Positions 33,850 to 45,406 of a stretch of 64,000 nucleotides of DNA are shown here, piece after piece. The stretch is taken from contig JAUIMM010000686.1 in assembly GCA_031769625.1 (NCBI GenBank), positions 744,001 to 808,000 on the forward strand. Direction: 5' to 3'. Under the pieces are notes generated by a model. The model saw nothing but the letters and a program-made list of their open reading frames with translations, had not been told where the DNA came from and ran no database searches. The DNA is from Taudactylus pleione. Taxonomy: Eukaryota; Chordata; Amphibia; Anura; Myobatrachidae. The translations under genes were made by a program, and so were the position numbers. How positions within the stretch are numbered: position 1 is the stretch's first letter; the number at the start of each line of letters is the position of its first letter.

Positions 33850-34449
33850 ACATTAGGTACAACCGCATTTTTTACGACACTGAGGACACTTTTTCTGACG
33901 TTTCTGTACATTCTCGGTATCGCCTGCCTAGTGAAGTGGAATCCAGACGGGACTTGGCACTGGGGACACACTACCTCCATCAGTTGTCTAAATCCCACTG
34001 CACTAATGGCGGATACCGGATGCACGTGAATATCAGCAACTGGACTGTGGGTGCTCCTTCCAGCACTTGCAGAGGGCGTGCAAATGGTGGAAGGAGCCAC
34101 CTCTTCCCGTCCAGTGTTGGGAAGGTCAGGCATCGCAACCGCCGCCACACTTGGACTCTCCTTGGGGATTTGTGATATCTTCTTAGAACGCACAGTTCTT
34201 TGCTGTGCCTTTGCCAGCTTAACTCATTTTATTTTTCTAGCGGGAGGAGGTTTCCATCGTCATGTGAAGCTGAACCACTAGTCATGAACATAGGGAAAGA
34301 CCTTAGCCGTTCCTTGCCACTCCGTGTCGTAAATGGCATATTGGCAAGTTTACGTTTCTCCTCAGATGATTTAAATGTATTTTTTAAGGTCATTTTCCTG
34401 AACTTTGTCATTTGGGATTTTATATGCCCTCTACTATGATATTGGGCAT
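33850..34449. other. Unassigned, inner part of the 30-38.5 kb composite
   Basis: Several overlapping ORFs occur but none shows a family motif or splice context. Confidence 0.35.
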
Positions 34450-34992
34450 CAGCCTTGGCAGATGATGTTGATGGCATTTAATCATTTATGTAATGACTAG
34501 TGGCAGCAGCTGCAGCACTTTGGGGGTTACAGCACCCTTCAACAGACGAGCCAGCAGGCTTTGTTGATGCACATGCGGCCACAGCGCACACAAACAGAAA
34601 ATATATATTTTTTTGTACTTGGGGGGAGCACCCCTGATGGACATCGCACCCCCTGGACAACACTACAGTACCCATTTAGGACTACAGCCTTTATGGGACA
34701 CTGCACAACACAGCCCAGTCAGCCCCTATGGACTTTGGAGTGGACACAGCCCCTATGGACGACAACAGCAGCACAACTCCCACCCTCCCTCTTTACTGTC
34801 CACAGCCGGAGTGAAAAATGGCGTCAACGTGGGAACCTTGTATTGAATCCAAAACCAATGAGAATCCGACAGTGGGATGATGATGTTTTGGCTCGATTTC
34901 AGATCCGAGTCAGACGGCAAAACTCGAACCTGACTCAGATCCGGCTCGGATCGGGGTTGTTCGGATTTCAGAAATCCGAACCCGCTCATCCC
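34450..34992. mobile_element. 3' portion of composite element ending CCGCTCATCCCT
   Basis: Shares with 37771-38504 the blocks GGGGGTTACAGCACCCTT, CTTTGTTGATGCAC, CCACAGCCGGAGTGAAAAAT and the terminus TTTCAGAAATCCGAACCCGC. It is therefore a second copy of the same element end. Confidence 0.7.
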
Positions 34993-34996
34993 TAAT

Positions 34997-35270
34997 ATAT
35001 ATATATATACACATACTGTACATATATACATAAATATATACATACATATATACATACAGTACATACATATATACTGTGTATATATACTTATATATATATA
35101 AAAAATGCATGCATATACATACATACATACATACATATATATGTGTGTATATATATATATACATTTATATATACATATATACATACAGTACATACATATG
35201 TACATGCAGCACATACATATATACTGTATACATACATATACATACACACACACATATATATATATATTAG
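34997..35270. repeat. TA/CATA microsatellite
   Basis: Long TATATACATACA-type tract. ORFs on both strands are artefacts. Confidence 0.95.
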
Positions 35271-35690
35271 GGGTGTGCACCAGCCACTTTTCGTGTTTTG
35301 GATTTGGATCTGGATCTTTCTTTGTGTTTTGGATCTGGAACAGCTAAAATCACAGAATTTGTGGGTTTTTCTGTTCCTATGCTATTATTAACCTCAATAA
35401 CATTAATCTCCACTCATTTCCAGTCTATTCTGAACACCTCACACCTCACAATAGTGTTTTTATGTCCAAAAGGTTGCACCAAGGTAGCTGGATGACTATG
35501 CTAAGCGATACGAGTGGGCGGCACAAACACGTGGCCCATCTAGGAGTGGCACTGCAGTGGCAGACAGGATGGCAGTTTGAAAAACTAGGCCCCAAACAGT
35601 ACATAATGCAAAGAAAAAAAAGAGGTGCAAGATGGAATTGTCCTTTGGCTCTCCCACCCACCCTTATGTTGTATAAACAGGACATGCACA
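35271..35690. mobile_element. Inverted partial copy of the 30960-31399 segment
   Basis: AGGGGTGTGCACCAGCC at the left corresponds to the complement of the element end at 31399, and GCAAGATGGAATTGTCC near 35626 to the complement of GGGACAATTCCATCTTGC near 31005. Confidence 0.65.
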
Positions 35691-35736
35691 CTTTAACAAA
35701 CCAATCATTTCAGCGCCCGGGTCTGCCACACGACCA

Positions 35737-36119
35737 GAGCCGTCTCTTCCATTGGTCTTTTTCGGCAGCTTCCCAAGGGCCCGAAGGTTCTAGGGGCCCA
35801 CCAACCCGACCCCCTGCAGCCGTTTTTAAAACAGAGCGGGTCCTTGAGCCTCAAGGCTTGACGACGCACTGTGTGTGTTCTGTGCAGGGACGCGGACACA
35901 GGCAGAATCAGAGGGGGCCACTCCTGCCACTGCTGCCTGCCGGCCCGCACTAACAGGAGGAGGAATGTGCCTGCTCCAACCTGGGAACCCACCCCTCCAT
36001 GGACCGATTGGCCAATTTTCCTCTTCAGTCGCTGATGCTGACGACAATGAGGGAGGAGTCAACGCGACAAGCCTAATCATGGGAGTTGCATCCTGCTGTT
36101 GTGTAAGTGTAAGTAATAG
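35737..36119. other. Unassigned GC-rich segment with hAT-like start
   Basis: Starts CAGAGCCGTCTCTTCC, similar to hAT termini, but no right end was found. Confidence 0.3.
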
Positions 36120-36298
36120 TTATGTATTGTATGTGTTTTAGCATGTGTATGTATGTGTCTAGTGTTAGTGTGTGTCTAGTGTTAGTGTGTATATATGTGT
36201 ATGTATGTTAGTGTGTATATATGTGTATGTAGTGTGTATGTATGTGTTAGTGTGTATATATGTATATGTAGTGTGTATATATCTGTATGTATGTGTTA
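36120..36298. repeat. GTGTATGTATG microsatellite
   Basis: Imperfect GTGTATATATGTGTATGTA units; the tract resumes after the inserted MITE (37232-37340 and 37500-37690). Confidence 0.9.
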
Positions 36299-37229
36299 GG
36301 GCTCTATTTATTAACATTATTTTTACTAAAATAAAGTGAAAAAGGGTGTTTTCACATTATTTTAGTTTCACCTGTAGTTACTATAGGGCAATTGGAGTAG
36401 AATTAGTAAAATTCTACTCCAACCCCCAGTATCACTTATTTTTAGTAAAGCAGGTCACATTTCCCATAAGTGTAATGGGAAATGTGATCCGACCACAGTT
36501 ACTAAAAATAAATTGTAAAAAAATACCGGGGGAAGCCCTGTGATAATAACGCCACCTGGAGGTGGCGTTATCCAGGGTCTCCCCCAGTTACCGGGCTCCC
36601 ACTCTGCTCTAATGGGGAGAGCAGAGGCGGGAGCCGGTACCAGTAATCAGCTATGTGGTCTAAGCAGACCGCAAGCTGATTGCTGTAAAAAAAAAAAAAA
36701 AAAAATTAAACATTTTTTTTTTACTTACCTGAATCCAGGGACCGGTGATCGGGCCTCCGGTGATGGCTCCTCTCCGTTCAGCTGGTCTCCCATAGTACAC
36801 TGGGGCCCGGTCATCAGGTGATCGGGCCCCAGTGCAGTATGGGAGATCACCTGATCGGGAAGCCCGGAGAAGATCACCGGAGGCCAGGAGGATGCAGGTA
36901 AGTGTAATGAAGGGAGGGGGGGGGGGTCACGGGGGTCCGCGATCGCGGGGGGCGGAACTTAGCACCGGGGCGGGGCTTAGCATTGGTGGGGCGTAGTAGC
37001 GGTGGTCGGTCGGCGCATGCGCGGGCTCTTAGTCGCGGTATTTTTTCCGAAAATACCGCGACTAGAGTGCGGATGGAATCCGCAGGGACAAAGCTCTATC
37101 GCAAGCTCTGTCCTTGTAAGGGACTTATAGTAAATCCCTGTGATATTGCCTGAATTCGCAATGCGGATTCACTCGGTAATATCACACTACAATCCGCATT
37201 CAATATGCAGATTGTAGTAAATAGAGCCC
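36299..37229. mobile_element. MITE with TIR GGGCTCTATTTA, copy 1 (931 bp)
   Basis: Ends GGGCTCTATTTATTAAC and GTAGTAAATAGAGCCC. Most of the sequence recurs inverted at 57895-58828. Inner features are a CCGGTGATCGGGC dyad and a poly-A/T tract. Confidence 0.88.
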
Positions 37230-37344
37230 AAAGTGTGTATATATATATATATATATGTATGTGTATGTATGTGTTAGGGTGTATATATGTGTTAGTGTGT
37301 ATGTATGTGTATGTATGTAGTGTGTATATATGTGTATGTAGTGT

Positions 37345-37500
37345 AAGGGGAGTAAGAGTTAGGCACCACGAAGGGAGGGTTAGGTGACAGAGGGGGATGG
37401 TTAGGGTACTTACCATCTCTGTCGGGATTGTAGATGATGGGCTTCTGGTGTCGGTATTTGAATCGGAGGCTGTTCAGCCGCTGGCTATTCATACCGAACC
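37345..37500. repeat. Short telomere-like tract with transposon flank
   Basis: GAGGGTTAGGTG and GGTTAGGGTACTTACCATC followed by GTCGGGATTGTAG and GGTGTCGGTATTTG, homologous to the flank at 27380-27430 on the opposite sense. Confidence 0.55.
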
Positions 37501-37770
37501 TGTGTATGTATGTTAGTGTGTATATATGTGTTAGTGTGTGTATACTGCATATGTGTTATATAGCGTGCAAATATGTGTATGGGTTAATGTTTATATATGT
37601 GTGTTATATATATTATATACATGTTATATACTGTATATTATATATATATATATATATATATGTGTATGTATGTGTGTGTGTGTGTGTTTTCCCCCCAGAA
37701 AATACTGTGTTTGCCCCTGTTCAATAATTATTTTTTTTTCTCTTTGGAGTCGGCACGCGTGACTTCATGA

Positions 37771-38504
37771 TGCACTGTGGGGGTTACACCACCCTTTAAC
37801 AGATGAGCCAGCCGCCCATTACTTATGACACAGGCGCTGCTCCTTTGTTGATGCACGTGCGGCTACTGCGCACACATTTCACACACAAACACAGAAAAAA
37901 AGAATTGTTTATTTTTGTGGAGGGCACTTTGGAGGTTACACCACCCTTTAACAGACAAGCCAGCTGGCCCTTGACTTATGACACAGGCGCACGCTTGGCG
38001 CTACTTTGTTGATGCACATGTGGCTACTGTGCACACAATTCACAAACACAGAAATTTTTATTTTTTTATTTTTTTATTTTTTTTAGAGTGCACTTTGGGG
38101 GTTACAGCACCCTTTAACGGACAAGCCAGCCGGCCCTTGAGTTATGACACAGGCGCACGCTTGGCGCTACTTTGTTGATGCACGTGTGTCTACTGCGCAC
38201 ACAATTCACAAACACGGAAAAAAATATTTGTTTTTTTTGCACTTGGGGGGAGCACAACACAGCCCAGTCAGCCCTACCTTCCACCCTCCCTCTTCGCTGT
38301 CCACAGCCGGAGTGAAAAATGGCACCGATGCGGGGACCTTTTATAGAATCCAAATCCCACGAGATCCGAAAGGCAGAATGATTACATTTTGCCTCGATTT
38401 CAGATCCAAGTCAGGTGGGAAAACTCGAGCCTGCCTCGGACCCGACTCAGATCGGGGGGCTCGGGGGGTTTCGGATTTCAGAAATCCGAACCCGCTCATC
38501 CCTA
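37771..38504. repeat. Triplicated 165-175-bp unit and element end
   Basis: The unit GGGGGTTACACCACCCTTTA, GCCAGC, CTTATGACACAGGCGC, TTTGTTGATGCACGTG, GCACACA-TTCACA-AACACAG occurs three times (from 37778, 37931 and 38097). It is followed by AGCCGGAGTGAAAAATGGC and the terminus ending CGCTCATCCCT at 38503. Confidence 0.85.
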
Positions 38505-38592
38505 GTTATAATACAATAGAGTTGAGTGTCTTATCATAAGGTATACTGAATAATTCACTTTATATTCACTTCATTATATTACTGATATGATA

Positions 38593-39554
38593 CAGAGCCG
38601 GATTTAGACCTCATGGGGCCCCAGGCAAGATAACAGTTTGGGGTCCCCATCACTCAAACAATCCATAGCACTATATTTGTTTTCCTGATTCATTCAAACC
38701 ATCCCTACCCTAATCCTGCCCCTAACTTAACCCTAAGCTCAAACCTCACCCTAATCATAACCTCTAATACCCCAACCGCTAAACCCTACACCATCCCTAA
38801 TACCCTATCCCTAATACCCAAACACCTAATCTGACCTTAATACCCTAACCCAAACTGATACACCAACCCTAATACCCTATCCCTAATACCATAACCCAAA
38901 CTAAACCTAATACCATAAGGATTTCCCTCTTAAGGCATCCATCCGCTAGAAGATCAGGGAAAGACAGAACGATTACGACATTCTGGATTGATGTACTAAT
39001 AATACTAAATCATGATCATCATAATTTATATTTCTATATGCTTGTTATATAAGGCAGTCCTGTCCACCTCCCAGATCCTACCTGCCAAAAAAAATAAATC
39101 CTACATAAGTCAATCTATATTAGAATAGTTGAGATAGCACACTAGTTTACCTACCTGCCTGGCTGCTGTTCTTCCCTGAGATCCAGATCCTTGGTCAATG
39201 TCTCACACAGCCAGACTCTGCAGCTCTTCCTCTGCCTGTCCCTCTGCTCCTCGCTGAGTGCTGCCACTGCGTGTTGCTGGTGGAAAGCTGAAGGCCTGGC
39301 AGTCAGTGGTAGAGGCTGCTGTGCAGGGGGTGGGCTGGAGCTGGATGGGGCTGGGAGGAGGACCCAGTGAGTCGGTGACCCTCCTCCCCTATGCATGGTC
39401 ACTCTACAACAGTGCAGATAGCGGTGGCGCAGCAGGACTCTTGGAGTACAGGCGGGTCCATGTGACATCATGACGTACCCACGCAATGCTCCTCTGCGAG
39501 CGTTTCGGGGCCCTAGGTGAGCGCCTAGGTTGCCTTATGGGAAATCCAGCCCTG
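38593..39554. mobile_element. Non-autonomous hAT (962 bp, TSD ATATGATA)
   Basis: Ends CAGAGCCGGATTTAGACC and GGGAAATCCAGCCCTG with a perfect 8-bp duplication ATATGATA (38585-38592, 39555-39562). Inside are an irregular CCCTAATACC tract (38695-38930) and a fragment of the CCATCCACTAG MITE near 38935. No transposase. Confidence 0.92.
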
Positions 39555-39562
39555 ATATGATA

Positions 39563-40689
39563 TATACAATTTATTATTATAATCCATAAATTCATGCTTA
39601 ACTTTTATTCTTTACACAATAACAAATGTGGTAGAGTCCCACATATCACAAAGAGAAGATAGCGAAGTATACAATTAAAAATAAAAAAGTGTACAAGACG
39701 ATAAATTTAAAAAAGTGCAATTTGAAAATGTTGCCATATCATCAATTCCTGCAGTTATTTTTTTTGATTAAGTATTTATGTGTCTAACACTCTTTTTTAT
39801 TGTGTAACTTTATTTTTGGAATGATAGAAAGAAGATGTATATTTTTGTTCCTTTAAGTACTTCTATAACTCCAAATACTGTATAGGAGTTGTCCTTCAGT
39901 CACTAGGATTTTGCTCTAGGATTTATACTCATACAGTATAACATAGTGGTTAGTGTTAAAGCAGATGCGTAGCTACTGTGGCCAGGGGCTGGCTGGCAAC
40001 TTTCAGTCTGGGGGGCAAACAGGAGCAAGTGGCCCTGGCGCATTGCAATTCAAAAAATGGGTGTGACAAAAACCCTGTAGGTGTGGTTTATCTAGTGTGG
40101 GTGTGGCTTAAATAGGCAATGACATATTCTGTCAAAAGCTATAAACAAATATAATACCTACAATTCTTATCTGACAAAGCAGAGACTATTGTAGTGACCA
40201 CTATTAAAAACAGAGCATTCCTTGAACTGTATACAATGCAGAAAGGATTCTAGTTATTAATATACAGCACAGCAAGCATCGAAAACATCCAAATAAAATA
40301 CAGGCACCATTCTAGTGATCAACATACATAGGAAAGGATTGGGAATTTAGAGTGTCCCCATAAAATATTCTGAAAGCCCCTGTTTAAACCTCCACATTAT
40401 GGTACATATGTATCAAAAAATATTTGCAGGATATCCTTTTCGGGGGAAACCTGCAATACCAAGCTCCAAAATACAAAGCGTTCCAGAGACCGACACCACT
40501 AGCTAATGCCACCTACAGATGTGGTAAGCCATTGTAGCCTTTGGGCTACACTATGAAAAACTTACCTGGAGAGAGATCCATAGGATCCCTCACCGGCAAT
40601 GGCCAAATGCACACGCACAGTCTGATGTAGCATCACTGGGTCCCAAAGCCAAAAGTGAAGTGATCACATTAGCAATCAAGTTATTTTTA
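39563..40689. other. Unassigned
   Basis: No exon or clear repeat. GGCCAGGGGCTGGCTGGCAA near 39980 may be a hAT edge. Confidence 0.35.
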
Positions 40690-40852
40690 CATTCCCCAGG
40701 GATGGGCCCCTTACGGAACTCTAATAACTACAAAAGGGCGGCCTTTACAAGCAAATACAACATCAATAATATCTGCCAGGTTATACACACACAGAAACAC
40801 ACACTTCTTCTTAGAGCCACATGTTTTTCTGATCAGATAACCAATATAACAA
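40690..40852. repeat. Direct repeat flanking the Penelope element, left copy (163 bp)
   Basis: From CATTCCCCAGGGATGGGCC to CCAATATAACAA, this is almost identical to 47621-47787; the only obvious difference is one CACA unit. It stands outside both pLTRs, so it looks like an unusually long target-site duplication. Confidence 0.85.
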
Positions 40853-40856
40853 TTGA

Positions 40857-42265
40857 ATAATCAGAGGAGCGCTTATTCCACTTGGTGATCTAATTGTTTA
40901 CACAGCAGCTGACATATAGAGGAGACTGCCAAATTCCTCTCAACAATTGGAAATATACAAAAAGAATATGTCTGCGCTATTGTTCACAAATACAATAATA
41001 CAAATTAATCATAAAATATCAATTTATTGCACATGTATCTAGAACTGCAGTTCCTGTAAGCATATCAATTAAACAACTTTGTTACATAGGATACCCAGAC
41101 AGTATCTGTATAATTAACCATATAACAACAGTAAAATATTGGCACAAGAATATTATTAGCTGTAAAACACATTAAACAAACAAATGTTGAATTAATGTCC
41201 CACCATGTGGTGGAAGACAAGATTTGAGGAAAAGACAAACAGCAATTGTCTAAAATAGAGTGGTGTTCACAATGTCCCCAGGATTAAATGAATGGGATTC
41301 CCAAATGAACTCCAATTGAATGGAAACAAGTAGCAAAGTTTTGGATATTCCAATGTCATTGACATCCACGGTGTCCGTTGAATTGAGGGACACAATGTAG
41401 TACATGTGGATGTAAATGATAATAAAACAAGCCGCTCACCAACAGCTCATGCAGCCCGAGGGGGTCCGTCTGCTCCGGCAGGTCACTGGCCCCCGGTGGT
41501 GCAGACACGCTGAATGCTGCACTGTGGGGTGCGTGCTGACACAGTGACAGCTAGCCGTAGGCGTGATGTTCCCGGGGGGTCCGTCTGCTCCGGCAGACTC
41601 CTGACTCCCGCTGGTGGGTAGGTGGTGGCTGTTATGCCAGCTGATAGCTACTGAAAGGAGGGGTGGATCCGTCTGCTCCGGCAGGCTCCTGACTCCCGCT
41701 ATTGAATAGCAATAGGTGATGGCTGCTAACAGCTGATAGCGGCTGAAAAGTAATTGCTGATGCAGTTTCCAAATGCGAACAGGAACAGAGGCAGTTCTAT
41801 CTTATTCCCTTGACGCATTTCTCCCCTCTCACAGGTGTTTTATCAAAAGGCTGAAGAAACCATTGTATCCATGGTTTCCTTTTTAAATTGTTCATAGCCA
41901 ATCACAACTTCAATAAATCACCATTATTCATTTAAAGGCTAATTGCATGCCATTAACTCATTATTCGAAGTTTATAATACATCTAAACATTTCTCAATAT
42001 TAAACACTTGCAGTTTTTAAAAACATATAATGCAAATTCTTTTTGTTGTAACTCTTGCTGGGTGAATGCAAAAAAATTTCCAAAAATATCAAACATCATA
42101 GATCATCCACTAATTATTTACTAATAGATTAATTCCACATATATACATGTAAAGGTATTTAACTTCTATTTCTATGAACCTAATGGAATCATGGTATTTA
42201 AAGTACAACTACATGGAAAACCATAACCATAAAAATTAAATACTTAAAAAATATAAAATATATAC
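40857..42265 (-). repeat. 3' pseudo-LTR of the Penelope element
   Basis: Starts AATCAGAGGAGCGCTTATTC and ends in AAAAATATAAAATATATAC, direct copy of 46482-47620. It is longer because it holds an extra copy of GGGTCCGTCTGCTCCGGCAG (near 41575) and a segment (about 42020-42200) missing from the other pLTR. Confidence 0.9.
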
Positions 42266-42440
42266 TACACAGAAACCCCGCAATGTGGGACAACTCCTCC
42301 ACAATACTCCTAAAAATTGAAAGCATATGGATGGGTCCCCACTGCACATGAATATTGATGAATAAAAATAAAAATAAAAATTATTAAATAATAAATAGAT
42401 AAATGATGAAAACCAAACCAAAACAGAAGAGATCAAAAGT

Positions 42441-42773
42441 CTAATTCAACATTTCGTTTAGCCCATCTGGGTATAAAGTTCGTAATGTATGTATCCAATA
42501 TGCCTCACGGATGCAAAGTTTGCGATATCTGTCCCCCCTCTAGGAGTAGGGGGGATAGATTCAATACCTATAAGTCTCAGACCTTCAGGATTCCCTGAGT
42601 TTTATATTCGAAAATGTCTTGAGACACTATGTGTGTCTAAACCATTAATTATATTCCTCCTATGTTCTAAAAACCTTGTTTTTAAACATCTCGTAGTGCG
42701 TCCTATATATTGCAAGAGGCATGGACACTGCAATAAGTATATAACGTAAACACTATTGCAATTAATGAAAGAC
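42441..42773 (-). pseudogene. GIY-YIG endonuclease domain of the Penelope element
   Basis: The minus-strand frame shows SVYVIYLLQCPC, then QYIGRTTRCLKTRFLEH, the GIY-YIG core with the catalytic Arg, followed by HSVSRHF. This nuclease nicks target DNA for insertion. An in-frame stop at 42602-42604 and a frameshift in the G-run near 42525-42541 precede the conserved C-terminal part, which reads to a stop at 42441-42443. It is separated from the RT by the MITE. Confidence 0.9.
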
Positions 42774-42776
42774 TTA

Positions 42777-43325
42777 GGGCCTGATTCAGACTCACTCGCG
42801 AGCGGCTGTCCGCTCGCAAGTGGGTCGATGTTATGCACTGAGCATGCGCACGACGGAGGGAGCTCCGTCATGCGCATGCGCCAGACGCGACGAGCGAAGG
42901 AAAGTCCTTCGCTCGTTGTGTCCGATCAAAGGGGGCGTGCTGTCAATGTTGATTGACAGCACGCCCCCTTTGGTGGGCGTGCCGGGGGCGTGCCTCCCTG
43001 ACGGGGGCGTTCCCACGGGAACGCCTCCCGTCAGAAGCCGGCCCACTGACATCACTAGTGATGTCAGTGGGAGTGATTTTGGCTCTGATAGAGCCAAAAT
43101 CACTCCGGAGCTTGCGGTTGAAAACCTCAACCGCAGGCTCCGGCTCGCAAATTCGATGGTCGCGATGGTCTCGACCATCGCGGCCATCACAAAGCACGCT
43201 CGTATAGCCTGTGGGTGGTGACCCACAGCTATACGAGCGTCCAGGAGGACGCTCCATGAAAGTGGAGCCCGGCCCTCATTCAGAGCGTGCGCTCTGCTCA
43301 GAGCGTACGGCTCTGAATGAGGGCC
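42777..43325. mobile_element. Serial-hairpin MITE, copy 7 (549 bp, TSD TTA)
   Basis: Same ends and hairpin chain as 19034-19582, flanked by TTA (42774-42776, 43326-43328). Removing it joins KYSIK of the RT frame directly to SFINCNSVY of the endonuclease frame, confirming both ends. Confidence 0.95.
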
Positions 43326-43328
43326 TTA

Positions 43329-45362
43329 ATGGAGTACTTAACAAGAGAGTTTTTTGAGGGAATGGATAACATTTTATTCTGAATATAACCACATGTTATG
43401 CACCGTGACTGGGAACATTTAAAACAGCCAATAATTTTGGGTAACCAGTCTGTTTTTATAGATTGAGCTTCCAATGTCTTTTTTCTCTTAAAGAAACTTG
43501 GAGCTAATAAATTCTTAAGGTTATCTGCCTTTTTAAATATTATTGTCGGTTTCACTTTCAACTCATTTTTCAAAAGTGGGTCTAAAAGTAATGTTTTATA
43601 ATTCCTCCTAAAAATGTTCCCAATCTGATGTGAACAACTATTGAATGTAGAGATAAATACACTTGATTTATCCAAATCTATTTTGGAAGATTTCTTCTTA
43701 GAGGACTTTAGAAGAACACTACGATCAAGAACTTCAATGGTTTTAAGGGAGTCATATAGGAGGGATTCGGGATAGTTCTTTTCCCTGAAAACTTCACAAA
43801 GATGTGTGGCTTGTTGAGTAAAAACATTCCTTGACGAGCAATTCCGACGCAACCGTCTGAACTGACCCGAAGGGATGTTATTCAAACATTGTTTATTGTG
43901 ATTACTGGAATAATCTATATAATTATAGGAATCCACTTCCTTATGAAAGGTGCTAGTTTGAATGGTTCCATCTATAATCGTGAGTCTAATATCCAAGAAG
44001 GTGATTTTGGAGGAGTGAAACGTGCTAGTGAAAGTGAGATTATATGCATTACTATTAAAATATTTTAAAAATTCCAAAATGGAGTCCTCCTCTCCATCCC
44101 AAACAAAAAAGAAATAATCTATAAATCTTTTATAGAGGACCAGCTTCGCGCCAAAGTGCCCCCTCCAAATGAGCTCCTCCTCTAGGGAACCCATGTAGAG
44201 GTTGGCAAAACTCGGCGCAAACCTGGTCCCCATAGCTGTGCCGGTGTGCTGTAAAAAGTGGGTGTGGTCAAAAATAAAATAATTGTGATTTAATATAAAC
44301 CGAATTGAGGACAATAAAAATTCTCGCTGGCCCCCTGTCATGGTGTCATCCAACAGAAGATATTTTTCTACTGCTCTGATCCCCCCTTCATGAGGGATGT
44401 TGGTATACAGAGCACTAACATCACATGTCAAAAATTTATAGTGGGGTAACCACTCAACAGTAGATATACAATTCAAAAAGTCTGTGGTATCTTTAAGATG
44501 TGATCTGAGAGCCACCGTGTGAGGTTGCAAAAAGTGATCTATAAAAAAAGATAAATTGGAAGTGAGGGAACCAACACCAGAAATAATAGGACGACCCGGT
44601 GGATTGTGTAGGGATTTGTGAATCTTGGGAAGGTGATAATAAGTGGGAGTGACTGGGTGTGTAGGAAACAAAAAATGAAATTCCTTCTTGGAAATTATCC
44701 CACCCTCCAAGGCCCCATCCAAAAGCACCCTCAACTCACTAAGGAAGTTCACAGTGGGGTCTTGTTTAAGAATTGTATAGAAATTTGTATCTGAGAGTTA
44801 TCGCATAGCTTCTCTCAGATAGTCAGATGTGTTCTGTATTACCACAGCACCGCCCTTATCGGCCATTTTAATAATAATTTCAGGGTCTGAAGATAAAACT
44901 TTCAAAGCAAAAATTTCATTCGGAGAAAGGTTATTCTTATACTTGAAGATCGTTTGTTCCCTTTCACACATAACTCTAAATTCCTCTAAGGTTTGTTTAT
45001 AAAAAGTATCAATACAAGAATTTTTATATTGTATAGGAAAAAATGTAGATTTTTTTTACAAACTTGGAGTGTATATCTTTATTCTCAATGTCAAATATTT
45101 TAATTTCTCCATTAGTCTCAACCCGTTCATCTATTAAAGATTCCAGTATCCATAAAGCCTCTTCATCATTTTTATCCAACACTATAGGAGAAACCTCTTC
45201 CTTATTGCTTTTATTATATTCTTTTAATTTTTTGGTGGCAAAATGCCTTTTACGGCACATACTACACACAAACTGGTTCAATTCCACAAATAAGTCAAAG
45301 AAATTAGGTTTAGAGGAAGGTGAAAAGTTTAGACCCGTCTTCAAGAGTTCTATTTGATCCAA
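43329..45362 (-). pseudogene. Penelope-like reverse transcriptase
   Basis: The longest open part (from 44752) shows YHLPKIHK and RPIISG (residues 39-59), motif A CDVSALYTNIP (Asp 111), motif B GTAMGTRFAP (171-180), motif C RFIDYFFFVWDG (209-220) and Cys pairs CFKC/CITC (443-454). Motif C should carry two Asp; the second codon is TAT (44114-44116), giving Tyr. Upstream the frame continues through the family motif ADKGGAVVI after a stop at 44798-44800, and a frameshift at the T-run 45053-45060 leads to the part starting at 45362 (IELLKTGLNFSPSSKP), typical of the N-terminus of this family. Element RTs of this kind copy RNA at nicked target DNA. Confidence 0.93.
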
Positions 45363-45406
45363 TGTTAATTCTTTTGAGGACAGATTATACAGACCTCTTG
45401 TCTTTG

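Noticed and set aside
33702..34193. 163-codon ORF on the minus strand
   Set aside because: Starts inside a repeat element, has no recognisable domain and no splice or promoter context.
34753..35391. Tyr/Ile-rich ORFs on both strands
   Set aside because: Translation of the TA/CATA microsatellite.
40857..42265. Hammerhead ribozyme expected in Penelope pLTRs
   Set aside because: I looked for CTGATGA...GAAA on both strands of both pLTRs. Only CTGATAG-type words followed by GAAA were found (near 41643 and 41734), with the two essential core bases swapped. A structure search is needed before claiming one.
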